This document shows, one piece after another, positions 1-5,464 of a stretch of 6,369 nucleotides of DNA. Origin of the DNA: Desulfobacterales bacterium. Lineage in GTDB: Bacteria; Desulfobacterota; Desulfobacteria; Desulfobacterales; Desulfobacteraceae. The stretch spans positions 1 to 6,369 of the forward strand of contig JAKSBO010000448.1 in assembly GCA_022361095.1 (NCBI GenBank), given 5' to 3'. The position numbers were made by a program, and so were the translations under genes. Each line of letters starts with the position of its first letter. Position 1 is the first letter of the stretch. The notes beneath the pieces were generated by a model. It saw nothing but the letters and a program-made list of their open reading frames with translations, was not told the DNA's origin and did not search any database.

Positions 1-741
1 GATATCGGTGAGCAGGGCGACCCTTCGGATAATTCATATCATGTCGTGGTTGGCGCTTCGGACAGCCTTCTGGATGGGTTTGTTATCCAGGATGGCATGG
101 CAGACGGCATGTTTGATCACGGCAGGGGCGGCGGACTTCTATGTGACGGGTGGGCCTCTCCAAAGATTATAAATTCTTCTTTTTACCGCAACCAAGCCAG
201 GGAAGGCGGGGCCGTTGCCTGCACCGGTTATTCAGCCCCGGTCTTGGAAAATTGCACTGTTTCGGGCAATAACGCCCGTCTTGGTGGTGCAATCCTTTTC
301 AGAACAGGACCGGATAACCGGGAATCGGGCGCACAGCTCATTGATGTAGAATTAATTGACAATACCGCAGAGGACAGGGGCGGTGCTGTTTTTATTGATT
401 ATGACGCATGGCCCGGTTTTACCCGCTGCACCCTGTCCGGCAATGCGAGTACCGGCAACGGGGGCGGGGTTTATGTGGATAACAATTTTTTGGGCCGGAC
501 CCGCAATGGGACAACATTTAACGCCTGCGTTTTAACGAGAAACACCACAGGGCTGAGGGGCGGGGCTTTTGCCATATATGGAGGGAAAGTGCTTCTGAAG
601 GATACTGTTGTTAATCATAATATTGCCGTGTCCGGAGGCGGGGGGATTGCGCTTGATTACAAGGGGGCATTTCTCAATGAGAAAGAGACCTCTGTGATAC
701 GGGAGAATACCAGTTCATCCGGAAACCCTGATATTGATTAG
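1..741 (+). CDS. Right-handed beta-helix repeat protein with Pmp-like repeats, 3' part only
   Basis: The frame is open from the first base, so the gene begins upstream of the window; the GTG at 46 is an internal Val codon and not a convincing start. About 246 residues are visible, ending in a TAG stop at 739-741. They consist of tandem coils of roughly 25-35 residues with a GGA/GGG(I,V) turn, a short beta strand, then a C-x-x-x-x-N segment (for example SSFYRN, CTVSGNN, CTLSGN, CVLTRN), repeated at least six times. This is the pattern of polymorphic outer membrane (Pmp)-type repeats and of secreted parallel beta-helix proteins. The opening LLDGFVIQDG segment is the usual entry to such a helix. 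No autotransporter barrel, membrane anchor or sorting domain follows the last coil, so export must depend on the unseen N-terminus. Surface adhesin or polysaccharide-binding protein are possible roles; neither is shown here. Family confidence is high, function unknown. Confidence 0.85.
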   Translation, partial: DIGEQGDPSDNSYHVVVGASDSLLDGFVIQDGMADGMFDHGRGGGLLCDGWASPKIINSSFYRNQAREGGAVACTGYSAPVLENCTVSGNNARLGGAILFRTGPDNRESGAQLIDVELIDNTAEDRGGAVFIDYDAWPGFTRCTLSGNASTGNGGGVYVDNNFLGRTRNGTTFNACVLTRNTTGLRGGAFAIYGGKVLLKDTVVNHNIAVSGGGGIALDYKGAFLNEKETSVIRENTSSSGNPDID

Positions 742-792
742 GGGCCCAGCCGTCATTTTTTTATAAGAAAGTCTGTGTAAGTTACTCAGATC

Positions 793-857
793 TTTCAAAC
801 TTTATTGCGGGGCGAGCCTGGGGGGTGATAGGCCAGGCCGGCCCGTGGCCGTTAGTC
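793..857 (-). repeat. Dispersed structured repeat, copy 1
   Basis: This stretch aligns without gaps to 2256-2320. The core 809-857 matches 40 of 49 positions, and weaker similarity continues through TCAAA-TTT to about 793. Read on the minus strand it has a 5-bp hairpin CGGCC-ACG-GGCCG, then a 6-bp hairpin GCCTGG...CCAGGC, and the flanks GGGGCG...CGCCCC can close the whole unit. It overlaps the last codons of the alkyltransferase-like gene (stop at 852-854) and fills its 3' side, so it could also act as a transcript end, although there is no clean T-tract. I do not recognise a named family. Confidence 0.7.
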
Positions 858-1163
858 CGCCCCTGTCCAGAGGTATTGTTTCAGATCAATTCGGTCTTTC
901 GCATCAAAGAGAACGCCTTCGTCCTGTAATCGTGCCTTTTGCTCCTCATATCCACATGATTTAGGCAGGCTGATCAGCCCTTTGGCGTTGATAATCCGGT
1001 GCCAGGGGAGATTGTGCTTTCGGCTCATGGAATGGATGATCCGGGTGACCTGCCTGGCGCCGTTGGAATGCCCGGCCATTAGAGCGATGGTGCCGTATGT
1101 ACTCACCTTGCCCTCAGGGATGCTTTTGATAATCTCCACAACGTCTTGGGTGAATTTTTCCAT
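852..1163 (-). CDS. Alkyltransferase-like protein (ATL, MGMT C-terminal domain family)
   Basis: A 103-residue protein of the O6-alkylguanine-DNA alkyltransferase DNA-binding domain family. The active-site PCHR motif is replaced by PWHR (residues 53-56), the hallmark of ATL proteins such as fission yeast Atl1 and E. coli YbaZ. These bind O6-alkylguanine, flip the base and recruit nucleotide excision repair instead of transferring the alkyl group. Conserved features are present: Tyr23 in the VSTYGTIA helix, Arg37 in NGARQV (the likely arginine finger), and the C-terminal GYEEQKARLQDEGV segment. Length fits a stand-alone ATL (about 100-130 residues). I chose ATG 1163 because AGGAG lies eight bases upstream; an ATG eleven codons earlier lacks this and would add an unconserved extension. 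It is monocistronic on the minus strand, with a candidate promoter at 1218-1245. Its stop codon lies within a dispersed repeat. No methyl-acceptor Cys is present, so direct repair is not expected. Confidence 0.9.
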   Translation of the reverse strand: MEKFTQDVVEIIKSIPEGKVSTYGTIALMAGHSNGARQVTRIIHSMSRKHNLPWHRIINAKGLISLPKSCGYEEQKARLQDEGVLFDAKDRIDLKQYLWTGAD

Positions 1164-1217
1164 CACACGGTCTCCTAAGAATTTACGTAATCTCACAAAG
1201 ATAAGTTCTGCTGCAAT

Positions 1218-1245
1218 GTTATATCAAACATTCGTTTTTGGACAA
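1218..1245 (-). promoter_or_regulatory. Candidate sigma70 promoter of the ATL gene
   Basis: On the minus strand, TTGTCC (1240-1245, 4 of 6 to consensus) is followed by 16 bases and TATAAC (1218-1223, 5 of 6). Transcription would start near 1211, giving a leader of about 48 bases with the AGGAG ribosome site just before ATG 1163. This is inferred from sequence match only. Confidence 0.45.
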
Positions 1246-1394
1246 GAGTGAGTGCAGGCTCTTTGCCCGATTGAACAAAAGCCGGTTAAGGCATGGACCA
1301 TAAAAACGCGCTCACGATGCGTATCAGGACGCCGCTTCGAAGCCTTGGGACAAACCCGGCCGGCACGCCAACACCTTATTCAAAAATGATCCGC
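1246..1394. other. Intergenic spacer, no gene seen
   Basis: This gap lies between the ATL promoter and the end of the mini-thioredoxin gene. I see no coding frame with recognisable homology. The only structure noted is a 10-base perfect palindrome, GCTTCGAAGC, at 1334-1343, too short to interpret. No convincing intrinsic terminator was found for the thioredoxin transcript. Confidence 0.5.
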
Positions 1395-1628
1395 TTATTT
1401 TTTGAGCCAGGAGAGAATATCTGATTTTTTTGGCACTTTTCCCGAGCATTTGACCTCTCCGTCCACAATGACCGAAGGGGTGCCGAGAACACCGTATGAG
1501 GCGATCTGCAACATATCACTAACCTTTTCCACGCTGGCCTCTGCCCCTGTTTCCTTAACGGCGTCCTGCACCAGTTTTTCAGTCTTGATGCATTTGGCGC
1601 ATCCGGGCCCCAATACTTTGATCTCCAT
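1395..1628 (-). CDS. Mini-thioredoxin / redox-active disulfide protein (TM0996/MTH895 family)
   Basis: A 77-residue cytosolic protein with a thioredoxin-like fold. The N-terminal strand MEIKVLGPG leads into the CxxC redox site CAKC (residues 10-13). The cis-proline is in GTPSVIVDG (Thr50-Pro51), and the C-terminal helix follows KVPKKSDI. This matches the short glutaredoxin-like proteins of the TM0996/MTH895 type, which are often found beside ArsR regulators and permeases in anaerobes. There they are thought to act as dithiol reductants, possibly for arsenic or other metal chemistry; the substrate here is unknown. The start is supported by AAGGAG six bases before ATG. It lies 102 bases downstream of arsR on the same strand, with an ArsR-operator-like site in the gap, so it may be read from its own ArsR-controlled promoter as well as from arsR. 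A third Cys at position 61, just after the VDGEVK strand, is less usual. Confidence 0.85.
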   Translation of the reverse strand: MEIKVLGPGCAKCIKTEKLVQDAVKETGAEASVEKVSDMLQIASYGVLGTPSVIVDGEVKCSGKVPKKSDILSWLKK

Positions 1629-1690
1629 TTATGACTCCTTTTGTTTTTTACCGCCCCTGTTTGGGTCGGATCTGTTTTTTTGTTTTTTAT

Positions 1691-1710
1691 ATATGCGCAT
1701 TTAGCGATAT
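1691..1710 (-). promoter_or_regulatory. Possible ArsR operator between arsR and the thioredoxin gene
   Basis: Read on the minus strand, the site is ATATCGC-TAAAT-GCG-c-ATAT, an inverted repeat with one bulged base in an AT-rich stretch. It lies about 60 bases upstream of the thioredoxin start. ArsR-family operators are commonly AT-rich imperfect dyads with ATATCGC/GCGATAT-like arms. The segment TTTAGCGAT recurs at 2208-2216 in inverted orientation, beyond the other end of arsR. Assignment is by pattern and position only. Confidence 0.4.
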
Positions 1711-1730
1711 TATGCTTAAAAAATTTTTAC

Positions 1731-2078
1731 CTATTCTTTTCCGACAATGTCATTGCGGTCAATTCCCGGCAACATTTCATTCAGTTCCTGAATTTCAGGT
1801 TCATTGTCCAGCCAGTGTTTCAGGTTACCGATCATATTCGCGGCAAACGGGGAGTCGCTGCCATCCGACAGAGAGTAGTTGACCCACAATCCATCCTTGA
1901 AACTTCTTACCAGTCCGGCATCTTCAAGGATTTTCAAATGTTTGCTTGTGGTGGATTGGGCAATGCCAAGTGCTTCTTTGATTTCGCAAACGCAAAGAGG
2001 CCGGTTTTGCAGCATTTTCATCATTTTAACCCTGTTGGGATCAGACAATGCTTTCATTACTTTTATAAAGGTTCTCAT
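1731..2078 (-). CDS. arsR: ArsR-family metalloregulator, arsenite-responsive type
   Basis: A 115-residue winged helix-turn-helix repressor. The N-terminal helix carries ALSDPNRVKMMKML, typical of the family. The sequence PLCVCEI (Cys29 and Cys31) corresponds to the ELCVCDL As(III)-binding motif of classical ArsR. The recognition helix follows as IAQSTTSKHLKILEDAGLV (about 39-57), and the wing as RSFKDGLWVNYSL (58-70). Known members repress their operon until arsenite or antimonite binds the cysteines. The C-terminal part (71-115) is acidic and not diagnostic. The start is less certain: GAGGAG lies 16 bases upstream of ATG 2078, farther than ideal, but the ALSDPNR helix requires a start near here. 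Downstream on the same strand is a mini-thioredoxin; upstream, a fragment of an ACR3 pump lies in divergent orientation. This suggests a once complete arsenic-resistance locus that has lost its efflux gene. Confidence 0.88.
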   Translation of the reverse strand: MRTFIKVMKALSDPNRVKMMKMLQNRPLCVCEIKEALGIAQSTTSKHLKILEDAGLVRSFKDGLWVNYSLSDGSDSPFAANMIGNLKHWLDNEPEIQELNEMLPGIDRNDIVGKE

Positions 2079-2190
2079 GATAATTTCGTTAATGCTCCTC
2101 GTTGCTTAACCGATTGGTCCGCCGTCCCTGAGAATTAAAGTTTCCAAATTTTGATTTTGGCGTTACAGCCCCACGGTTTTTACCTCGGCG

Positions 2191-2220
2191 TCGCTGGTTC
2201 TATATAGATCGCTAAAAAGG
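2191..2220. promoter_or_regulatory. Possible second ArsR operator, upstream of arsR
   Basis: The region holds TCGCT (2191-2195), the palindrome CTATATAG (2200-2207) and ATCGCTAAA (2208-2216). On the minus strand this reads TTTAGCGATCTATATAG, sharing TTTAGCGAT with the site at 1691-1710. It lies between arsR and the ACR3 remnant, where a shared operator for divergent genes would be expected. Core promoter boxes are not clear. Confidence 0.3.
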
Positions 2221-2255
2221 AATATATAAATTGATGTGGCCCTCGTCAAGCCTTT

Positions 2256-2320
2256 TATCAAATTTTGTGGTGGGGCGAGCCCGGGTGTTGACAGACCCGG
2301 TCGGCCCATGACCGTTAGTC
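2256..2320 (-). repeat. Dispersed structured repeat, copy 2
   Basis: This is the ungapped partner of 793-857. On the minus strand the first hairpin is CGGTC-ATG-GGCCG, where a U-G wobble replaces the C-G pair of copy 1. The second hairpin is CCGGGT-CTGTCAAC-ACCCGG, one base out of register with that of copy 1. The outer closing stem is GGGACG with CGCCCC, with one A-C mismatch. The invariant blocks are CTAACGG, GGGCCG and GCTCGCCCC. It separates the operator-like site at 2191-2220 from the ACR3 remnant, so its arrival may be linked to loss of the pump gene. Confidence 0.7.
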
Positions 2321-2332
2321 GTCCCTAAAACG

Positions 2333-2422
2333 TTATTTTTTGTCATGCTCTTTGGCCTCTCCTCCGGGGCTGTGCCGGCAACGGTGGTTGGCGTTTTAAT
2401 CGAAGCGCCTGTCATGCTGTCT
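2333..2422 (+). pseudogene. Remnant of ACR3-family arsenite efflux permease, C-terminal end
   Basis: In this frame the segment LFGLSSGAVPATVVGV, followed by LIEAPVMLS, closely resembles the last membrane segments of ACR3-type As(III) permeases, where LFGL-SGAALATVVGV and LIEVPVMLS are typical. I recall this from the family; it is not computed. Only about 30 codons are recognisable out of a usual 340-400. Upstream of LFGL the match stops abruptly, and after MLS the frame continues with unrelated residues to a TGA at 2546-2548. Pro where Leu is usual in AL-ATVV, and Ala for Val in EVPV, suggest relaxed constraint. There is no credible start. Its orientation is divergent from arsR, a common arrangement, which supports it being the relic of an arsenic pump formerly controlled by that regulator. 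Confidence 0.6.
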
Positions 2423-2552
2423 GCAAAAAACAGCCCATTGATTTTTAACTGGGTTAATGCCTGGTCCCCCTTCTTGACGGGCCCAGGCAGGTTTGCCATT
2501 CACAAGTCAGAAGGGCTTGTTCCCTCTTGCAACAGCGGGCCGATTTGACCGG
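2423..2552. other. Intergenic remainder with an imperfect hairpin at 2458-2489
   Basis: No gene is supported here. A hairpin TGCCTGG...CCAGGCA (7 bp, then one mismatch and CCC/GGG) spans 2458-2489, about 64 bases past the antiporter stop on the minus strand. It has no T-run after it, so it is at best a weak or Rho-assisted end for the antiporter transcript. A smaller 5-bp hairpin GCTGT/ACAGC lies at 2416-2434, at the end of the ACR3 remnant. Confidence 0.4.
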
Positions 2553-4421
2553 TTAGACATTGTACCCCTTTTTTAACCGGACAGGATCAATGGTATGTTT
2601 GTCTTCGCCACTGACGGAATGATTGTCCTTTCCATTTTTCAGCATATAGACCAGGGACCAGCCGGGCTCGGGATCAATTTGGCTGTCATGGGCATACACG
2701 TGGAGCCGGTTGGCCTGGTCCACGGCAAATAACAACTGGGCTTTGCCGCCGTGTTTTTGTTTGAATTGTGCCAGTGTAAATTTTTCCGTCAGTTTTGTGG
2801 TGATAATTTGTCCGCCCTGGGCCAGATCCGCGGCCATGGCCGGATAGGAGGCGGTTTCACCAAATAAAATTTTTCCGTGGTTCCGGATGGACATCCGGTC
2901 GGCAGTCAGCCGGTCATTTTCCATGCGGGAGGGCAGAATATAAATTTCATCCGCACCCAGTTCCAGTCGATAATGAATGGCCGCCGCCACGTTGGCAGCT
3001 TCATGGGGAAACAGGGCAAGTACCCCCCGTACACCCACCAGGTTAATATGCCGGTCCGCATGTTCAGACACGGGGTTGCCGAAATATGTGGGCAATCCTT
3101 CGTTCTGGGCCTTCATTACCTGATCCCATCCCGTATCTGCAAGCTGAACCTGAAAACCTAGGTCCATCAGGGCCTTGCCGATAGCGCGTGCCAGTTGATT
3201 GGCCCCGGTGATGATAAAGCCGTTGGGGATGGGCTCGGCCACCTTAAGCCATAGTGCAATGGGGCGTGCCGTAACACTTTGCACGATGACGGTGGAAATA
3301 ATAATAAAAAAGGTCAAAGGCACCAGCAACCCGGCATCCTGGAAGCCTGCCTTCTCAAGCTGGGTGGCGAATAAGGCGGAGATCGCTGCGGCCACGATCC
3401 CGCGCGGGGCAATCCAGGCCAGCATGTGCCGCTCGGACCAGGTGAGGCTGGAACCGATACTGGACAGCATGATATTCATGGGCCGTGCCAGGAACTGAAT
3501 GGCAATGAATAAAAAAAACATCTCCCAGCCCAGGGCGATCAGCTCATCAATGCACAGCCGGGCGGCCAGCATAATAAAAAGGACGGAAATCAGCAGAATA
3601 CTGATATGTTCCTTAAAATCAAGAATGTCCCCGATGTTGACATCCTTCATGTTGGCCAGCCATATGCCCATGACCGTGACGGTCACCAGACCCGCTTCAT
3701 GCTGGATATGATTGGAAAACACAAAGGCGCCCAGGACCAGGGAAATGGCAAACAGGTTGTGCATGAATTCGGGGATCCAGTGTTTGCGTATGGCCACGCC
3801 AAACCCGTAGCCGCACACCGCCCCAACGGCCACACCAATGGCCACCAGACGGATAAAGACCAATATGGTATGGCCCAGGGCCTGCTGGGCTGATCCGGAT
3901 ATGATGAATTCATAGGCCAGAACCGCCATGGCCGCACCGATGGGGTCCACAATGATGCCTTCCCACCTGAGGATATTGGCGATGTTGTGGTTGGGCTGGA
4001 TCGTGCGCAGCATCGGCACGATCACGGTGGGGCCGCTGACGGATGTGATGGCCCCTAAAAGTACGCTGATATGCCAGGACAACCCCAATCCCAGCCGGGC
4101 GGCCAGGGCTGTGATGATCCAGGTGACCAGCATGCCGAAAGAGACCATATTTCGAACCACCATGTGAAGTCCCCGGATTTGGGTGAAATCCAGGCTCAGG
4201 CTGCCCTCAAACAGAATCAGGGCCACGGACATGGAGACAAAGGGGAAAAAAAGATCCCCCATCATCCTTTCGGGGTTCAAAAGCCCCAATACGGGGCCGG
4301 CCAGGATACCGGTAATCAGAAGAAAAACGATTCCCGGAATCTTTATCCGCCAGGCTACCCATTGACATACAGCGGCTGCGGCCAGGATACCGGAGATCTG
4401 CATAAGCGTGTATTCATTCAT
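2553..4421 (-). CDS. CPA1-family cation/proton antiporter with C-terminal nucleotide-binding-like domain
   Basis: A 622-residue inner-membrane protein. Residues 1-395 form the sodium/proton exchanger domain with about 12 hydrophobic segments. Diagnostic stretches are ILFEGSLSL (69-77), TSVSGPTVIVPML (126-138, the unwound-helix region that often reads SATDP in relatives), WEGIIVDPIGA (153-163, Asp159 as the likely ion-binding acid) and APRGIVAAAIS (338-348, conserved Arg340). A cytosolic tail of about 225 residues begins NGFIITGANQLARAIG (400-415), which resembles a TrkA-N/RCK-type nucleotide-binding fold, though the glycine loop is imperfect (GANQLA where GxGxxG is usual). Known relatives exchange Na+ or K+ for H+ and support pH and salt homeostasis. 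The tail probably gates activity; the ion and ligand cannot be read from sequence. The start ATG 4421 has only a weak ribosome site, but the first membrane helix begins immediately after it. The gene appears monocistronic and divergent from the SOD gene. Confidence 0.9.
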   Translation of the reverse strand: MNEYTLMQISGILAAAAVCQWVAWRIKIPGIVFLLITGILAGPVLGLLNPERMMGDLFFPFVSMSVALILFEGSLSLDFTQIRGLHMVVRNMVSFGMLVTWIITALAARLGLGLSWHISVLLGAITSVSGPTVIVPMLRTIQPNHNIANILRWEGIIVDPIGAAMAVLAYEFIISGSAQQALGHTILVFIRLVAIGVAVGAVCGYGFGVAIRKHWIPEFMHNLFAISLVLGAFVFSNHIQHEAGLVTVTVMGIWLANMKDVNIGDILDFKEHISILLISVLFIMLAARLCIDELIALGWEMFFLFIAIQFLARPMNIMLSSIGSSLTWSERHMLAWIAPRGIVAAAISALFATQLEKAGFQDAGLLVPLTFFIIISTVIVQSVTARPIALWLKVAEPIPNGFIITGANQLARAIGKALMDLGFQVQLADTGWDQVMKAQNEGLPTYFGNPVSEHADRHINLVGVRGVLALFPHEAANVAAAIHYRLELGADEIYILPSRMENDRLTADRMSIRNHGKILFGETASYPAMAADLAQGGQIITTKLTEKFTLAQFKQKHGGKAQLLFAVDQANRLHVYAHDSQIDPEPGWSLVYMLKNGKDNHSVSGEDKHTIDPVRLKKGYNV

Positions 4422-4509
4422 GGTTTTCAGGTGTTATTTTAATTGCATACAGGTATATCATTTAAATTTAATTGATTTTGGAGTCCAATGTTACCCCACC
4501 AGGTTTTCA

Positions 4510-4539
4510 TTGACAAGGCCAAAGCTGAGAGCCTAAACT
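4510..4539 (+). promoter_or_regulatory. Candidate sigma70 promoter of the superoxide dismutase gene
   Basis: TTGACA (4510-4515, perfect -35) is followed by 18 bases and TAAACT (4534-4539, 4 of 6 to the -10 consensus). Transcription would start near 4546, about 100 bases before the SOD start. A second candidate downstream is TTGACG (4557-4562), 16 bases, TATACG (4579-4584). Its -35 overlaps a small inverted repeat, GCGCG-GAATTGA-CGCGC (4549-4565), which could be a regulator site. Sequence match only. Confidence 0.4.
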
Positions 4540-4644
4540 AACCCAGTTGCGCGGAATTGACGCGCAGCGTTCCCGTAATATACGTCTGAAAAAGAGCACA
4601 AAAGAGTCCGAATTTCAATTTCAAAAATAGAAAAGGAGGGGGGA

Positions 4645-5334
4645 ATGGACAGAAGGAAATTTTTAAAACTTTCGGCGGGTGCGGGTGCTTTTGCATTGTT
4701 GCAGATGACCGGTGTAAGCTGTAAGGGCCCCGGGGGAGGCATGGTAATCCAGCAGTCTCTACCATTCAAAGCCGATGTCCTTGAACCGTATATTTCTGAG
4801 CAAACCGTTCTTATTCACTATGGGAAGCACCATGCCGGGTATGTAAAAAAATTGAACGGGCTGATTAAGGGAACCGCCTATGCGGATCTTTCCATTGAGG
4901 AAATTATTCAAAAAACCTACGGCAACGCTGGGGAGACGGATATTTTTAATAATGCCGCCCAGGTCTTTAACCACACCTTCTACTGGCACAGCATGAAACA
5001 GGGTGGCGGCGGTGAGCCTTCCGGTATCATTGCCGAAAAAATTAAAGCAGATTTCGGAAGTTTCTATGCATTTAAAAAAGCCTTTACATCTGCAGCGCTT
5101 TCCCAGTTCGGCAGTGGATGGGCATGGCTGGTGCAAGATGGTGATACCCTGAAAATCCTTAAAACCTCAAACGCCGATACACCCATTGCCCAGGGGCTGA
5201 TTCCGCTTCTTACCATTGATGTATGGGAACATGCTTATTATCTGGACTATCAGAACCGCAGAGCGGATTATATCGAAACATACCTGGCTCACCTGGTCAA
5301 CTGGGAGTTTGCCCAAGCCAATCTGGCCGGTTAA
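4645..5334 (+). CDS. sodB: Superoxide dismutase, Fe type, with twin-arginine signal (periplasmic)
   Basis: A 229-residue iron/manganese-family superoxide dismutase, converting superoxide to oxygen and hydrogen peroxide. Metal ligands are His58 (HYGKHH), His110 (NHTFYWHSM), Asp192 and His196 (DVWEHAYY); Tyr66 is the second-shell Tyr. Gln106 in NNAAQVFNH, and Ala177 in TSNADTP where Mn enzymes carry Gln, indicate the Fe-type arrangement. The first 26 residues are an export signal: MDRRKFLKLS fits the twin-arginine motif, followed by a hydrophobic stretch AGAGAFALLQM and then GVSC. The catalytic domain starts near residue 37. Tat export suits a cofactor-loaded enzyme. Cys26 could be a lipoprotein attachment site, but Gly at -3 is unlike the usual lipobox. 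A strong AGGAGG ribosome site precedes ATG 4645. The gene stands alone and is followed by a perfect inverted repeat. In an anaerobe, an exported SOD would protect the envelope from oxygen exposure. The symbol follows the Fe-type assignment. Confidence 0.93.
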   Translation: MDRRKFLKLSAGAGAFALLQMTGVSCKGPGGGMVIQQSLPFKADVLEPYISEQTVLIHYGKHHAGYVKKLNGLIKGTAYADLSIEEIIQKTYGNAGETDIFNNAAQVFNHTFYWHSMKQGGGGEPSGIIAEKIKADFGSFYAFKKAFTSAALSQFGSGWAWLVQDGDTLKILKTSNADTPIAQGLIPLLTIDVWEHAYYLDYQNRRADYIETYLAHLVNWEFAQANLAG

Positions 5335-5375
5335 AATATAAATTCAGGACCTCAAATGAAATAAAGTATACAAAA

Positions 5376-5396
5376 TTGGGCCGGGCTCCGGCTCAT
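5376..5396 (+). other. Stable hairpin just downstream of the SOD gene
   Basis: TGGGCCGG-GCT-CCGGCTCA (5377-5395) forms an 8-bp GC-rich stem with one G-T pair and a three-base loop. It lies about 45 bases after the SOD stop and before the larger inverted repeat. With no T-tract after it, it is more likely an mRNA 3'-end stabiliser or part of a larger palindromic element than a terminator by itself. Confidence 0.4.
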
Positions 5397-5408
5397 ATAC
5401 AAGGCGGA

Positions 5409-5443
5409 TCAAAGGCCCAATAGTCAGACTATTGGGCCTTTGA
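5409..5443. terminator. Perfect 17-base inverted repeat, likely transcript end of the SOD gene
   Basis: The arms at 5409-5425 and 5427-5443 (TCAAAGGCCCAATAGTC and its complement) pair perfectly around one central base, giving in practice a 16-bp stem with a three-base loop. It begins 75 bases past the SOD stop. The A-rich left foot and T-rich right foot (CCTTTG) are only faintly terminator-like and a real T-run is missing. A bidirectional terminator, a dimeric protein-binding site or the centre of a mobile palindromic element are all possible. Confidence 0.5.
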
Positions 5444-5464
5444 CGTGATGGGTTATATGTAACC

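Noticed and set aside
742..792. T-run at 757-763 after the beta-helix gene as an intrinsic terminator
   Set aside because: The T-run is present but no stable stem immediately precedes it; GGGGCCC has no good partner.
1641..2138. Plus-strand open frame of 165 codons opposite arsR
   Set aside because: It is antisense to a clear ArsR coding sequence and resembles no protein I know; arsR explains the region.
2212..2499. Minus-strand open frame of 95 codons spanning the repeat copy 2 and the antisense of the ACR3 remnant
   Set aside because: It has no recognisable domain, runs through a dispersed repeat and opposite a pump remnant, and lacks a good ribosome site. The frame is probably open by chance, though the repeat part is noted in the findings.
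2877..4442. Several plus-strand open frames opposite the antiporter gene
   Set aside because: All lie antisense to the 622-residue antiporter and have shadow-like composition rich in Met, His and Gly.
4533..5136. Minus-strand open frames opposite the SOD start and coding region
   Set aside because: The SOD metal ligands and signal peptide are unambiguous on the plus strand; these are shadows.
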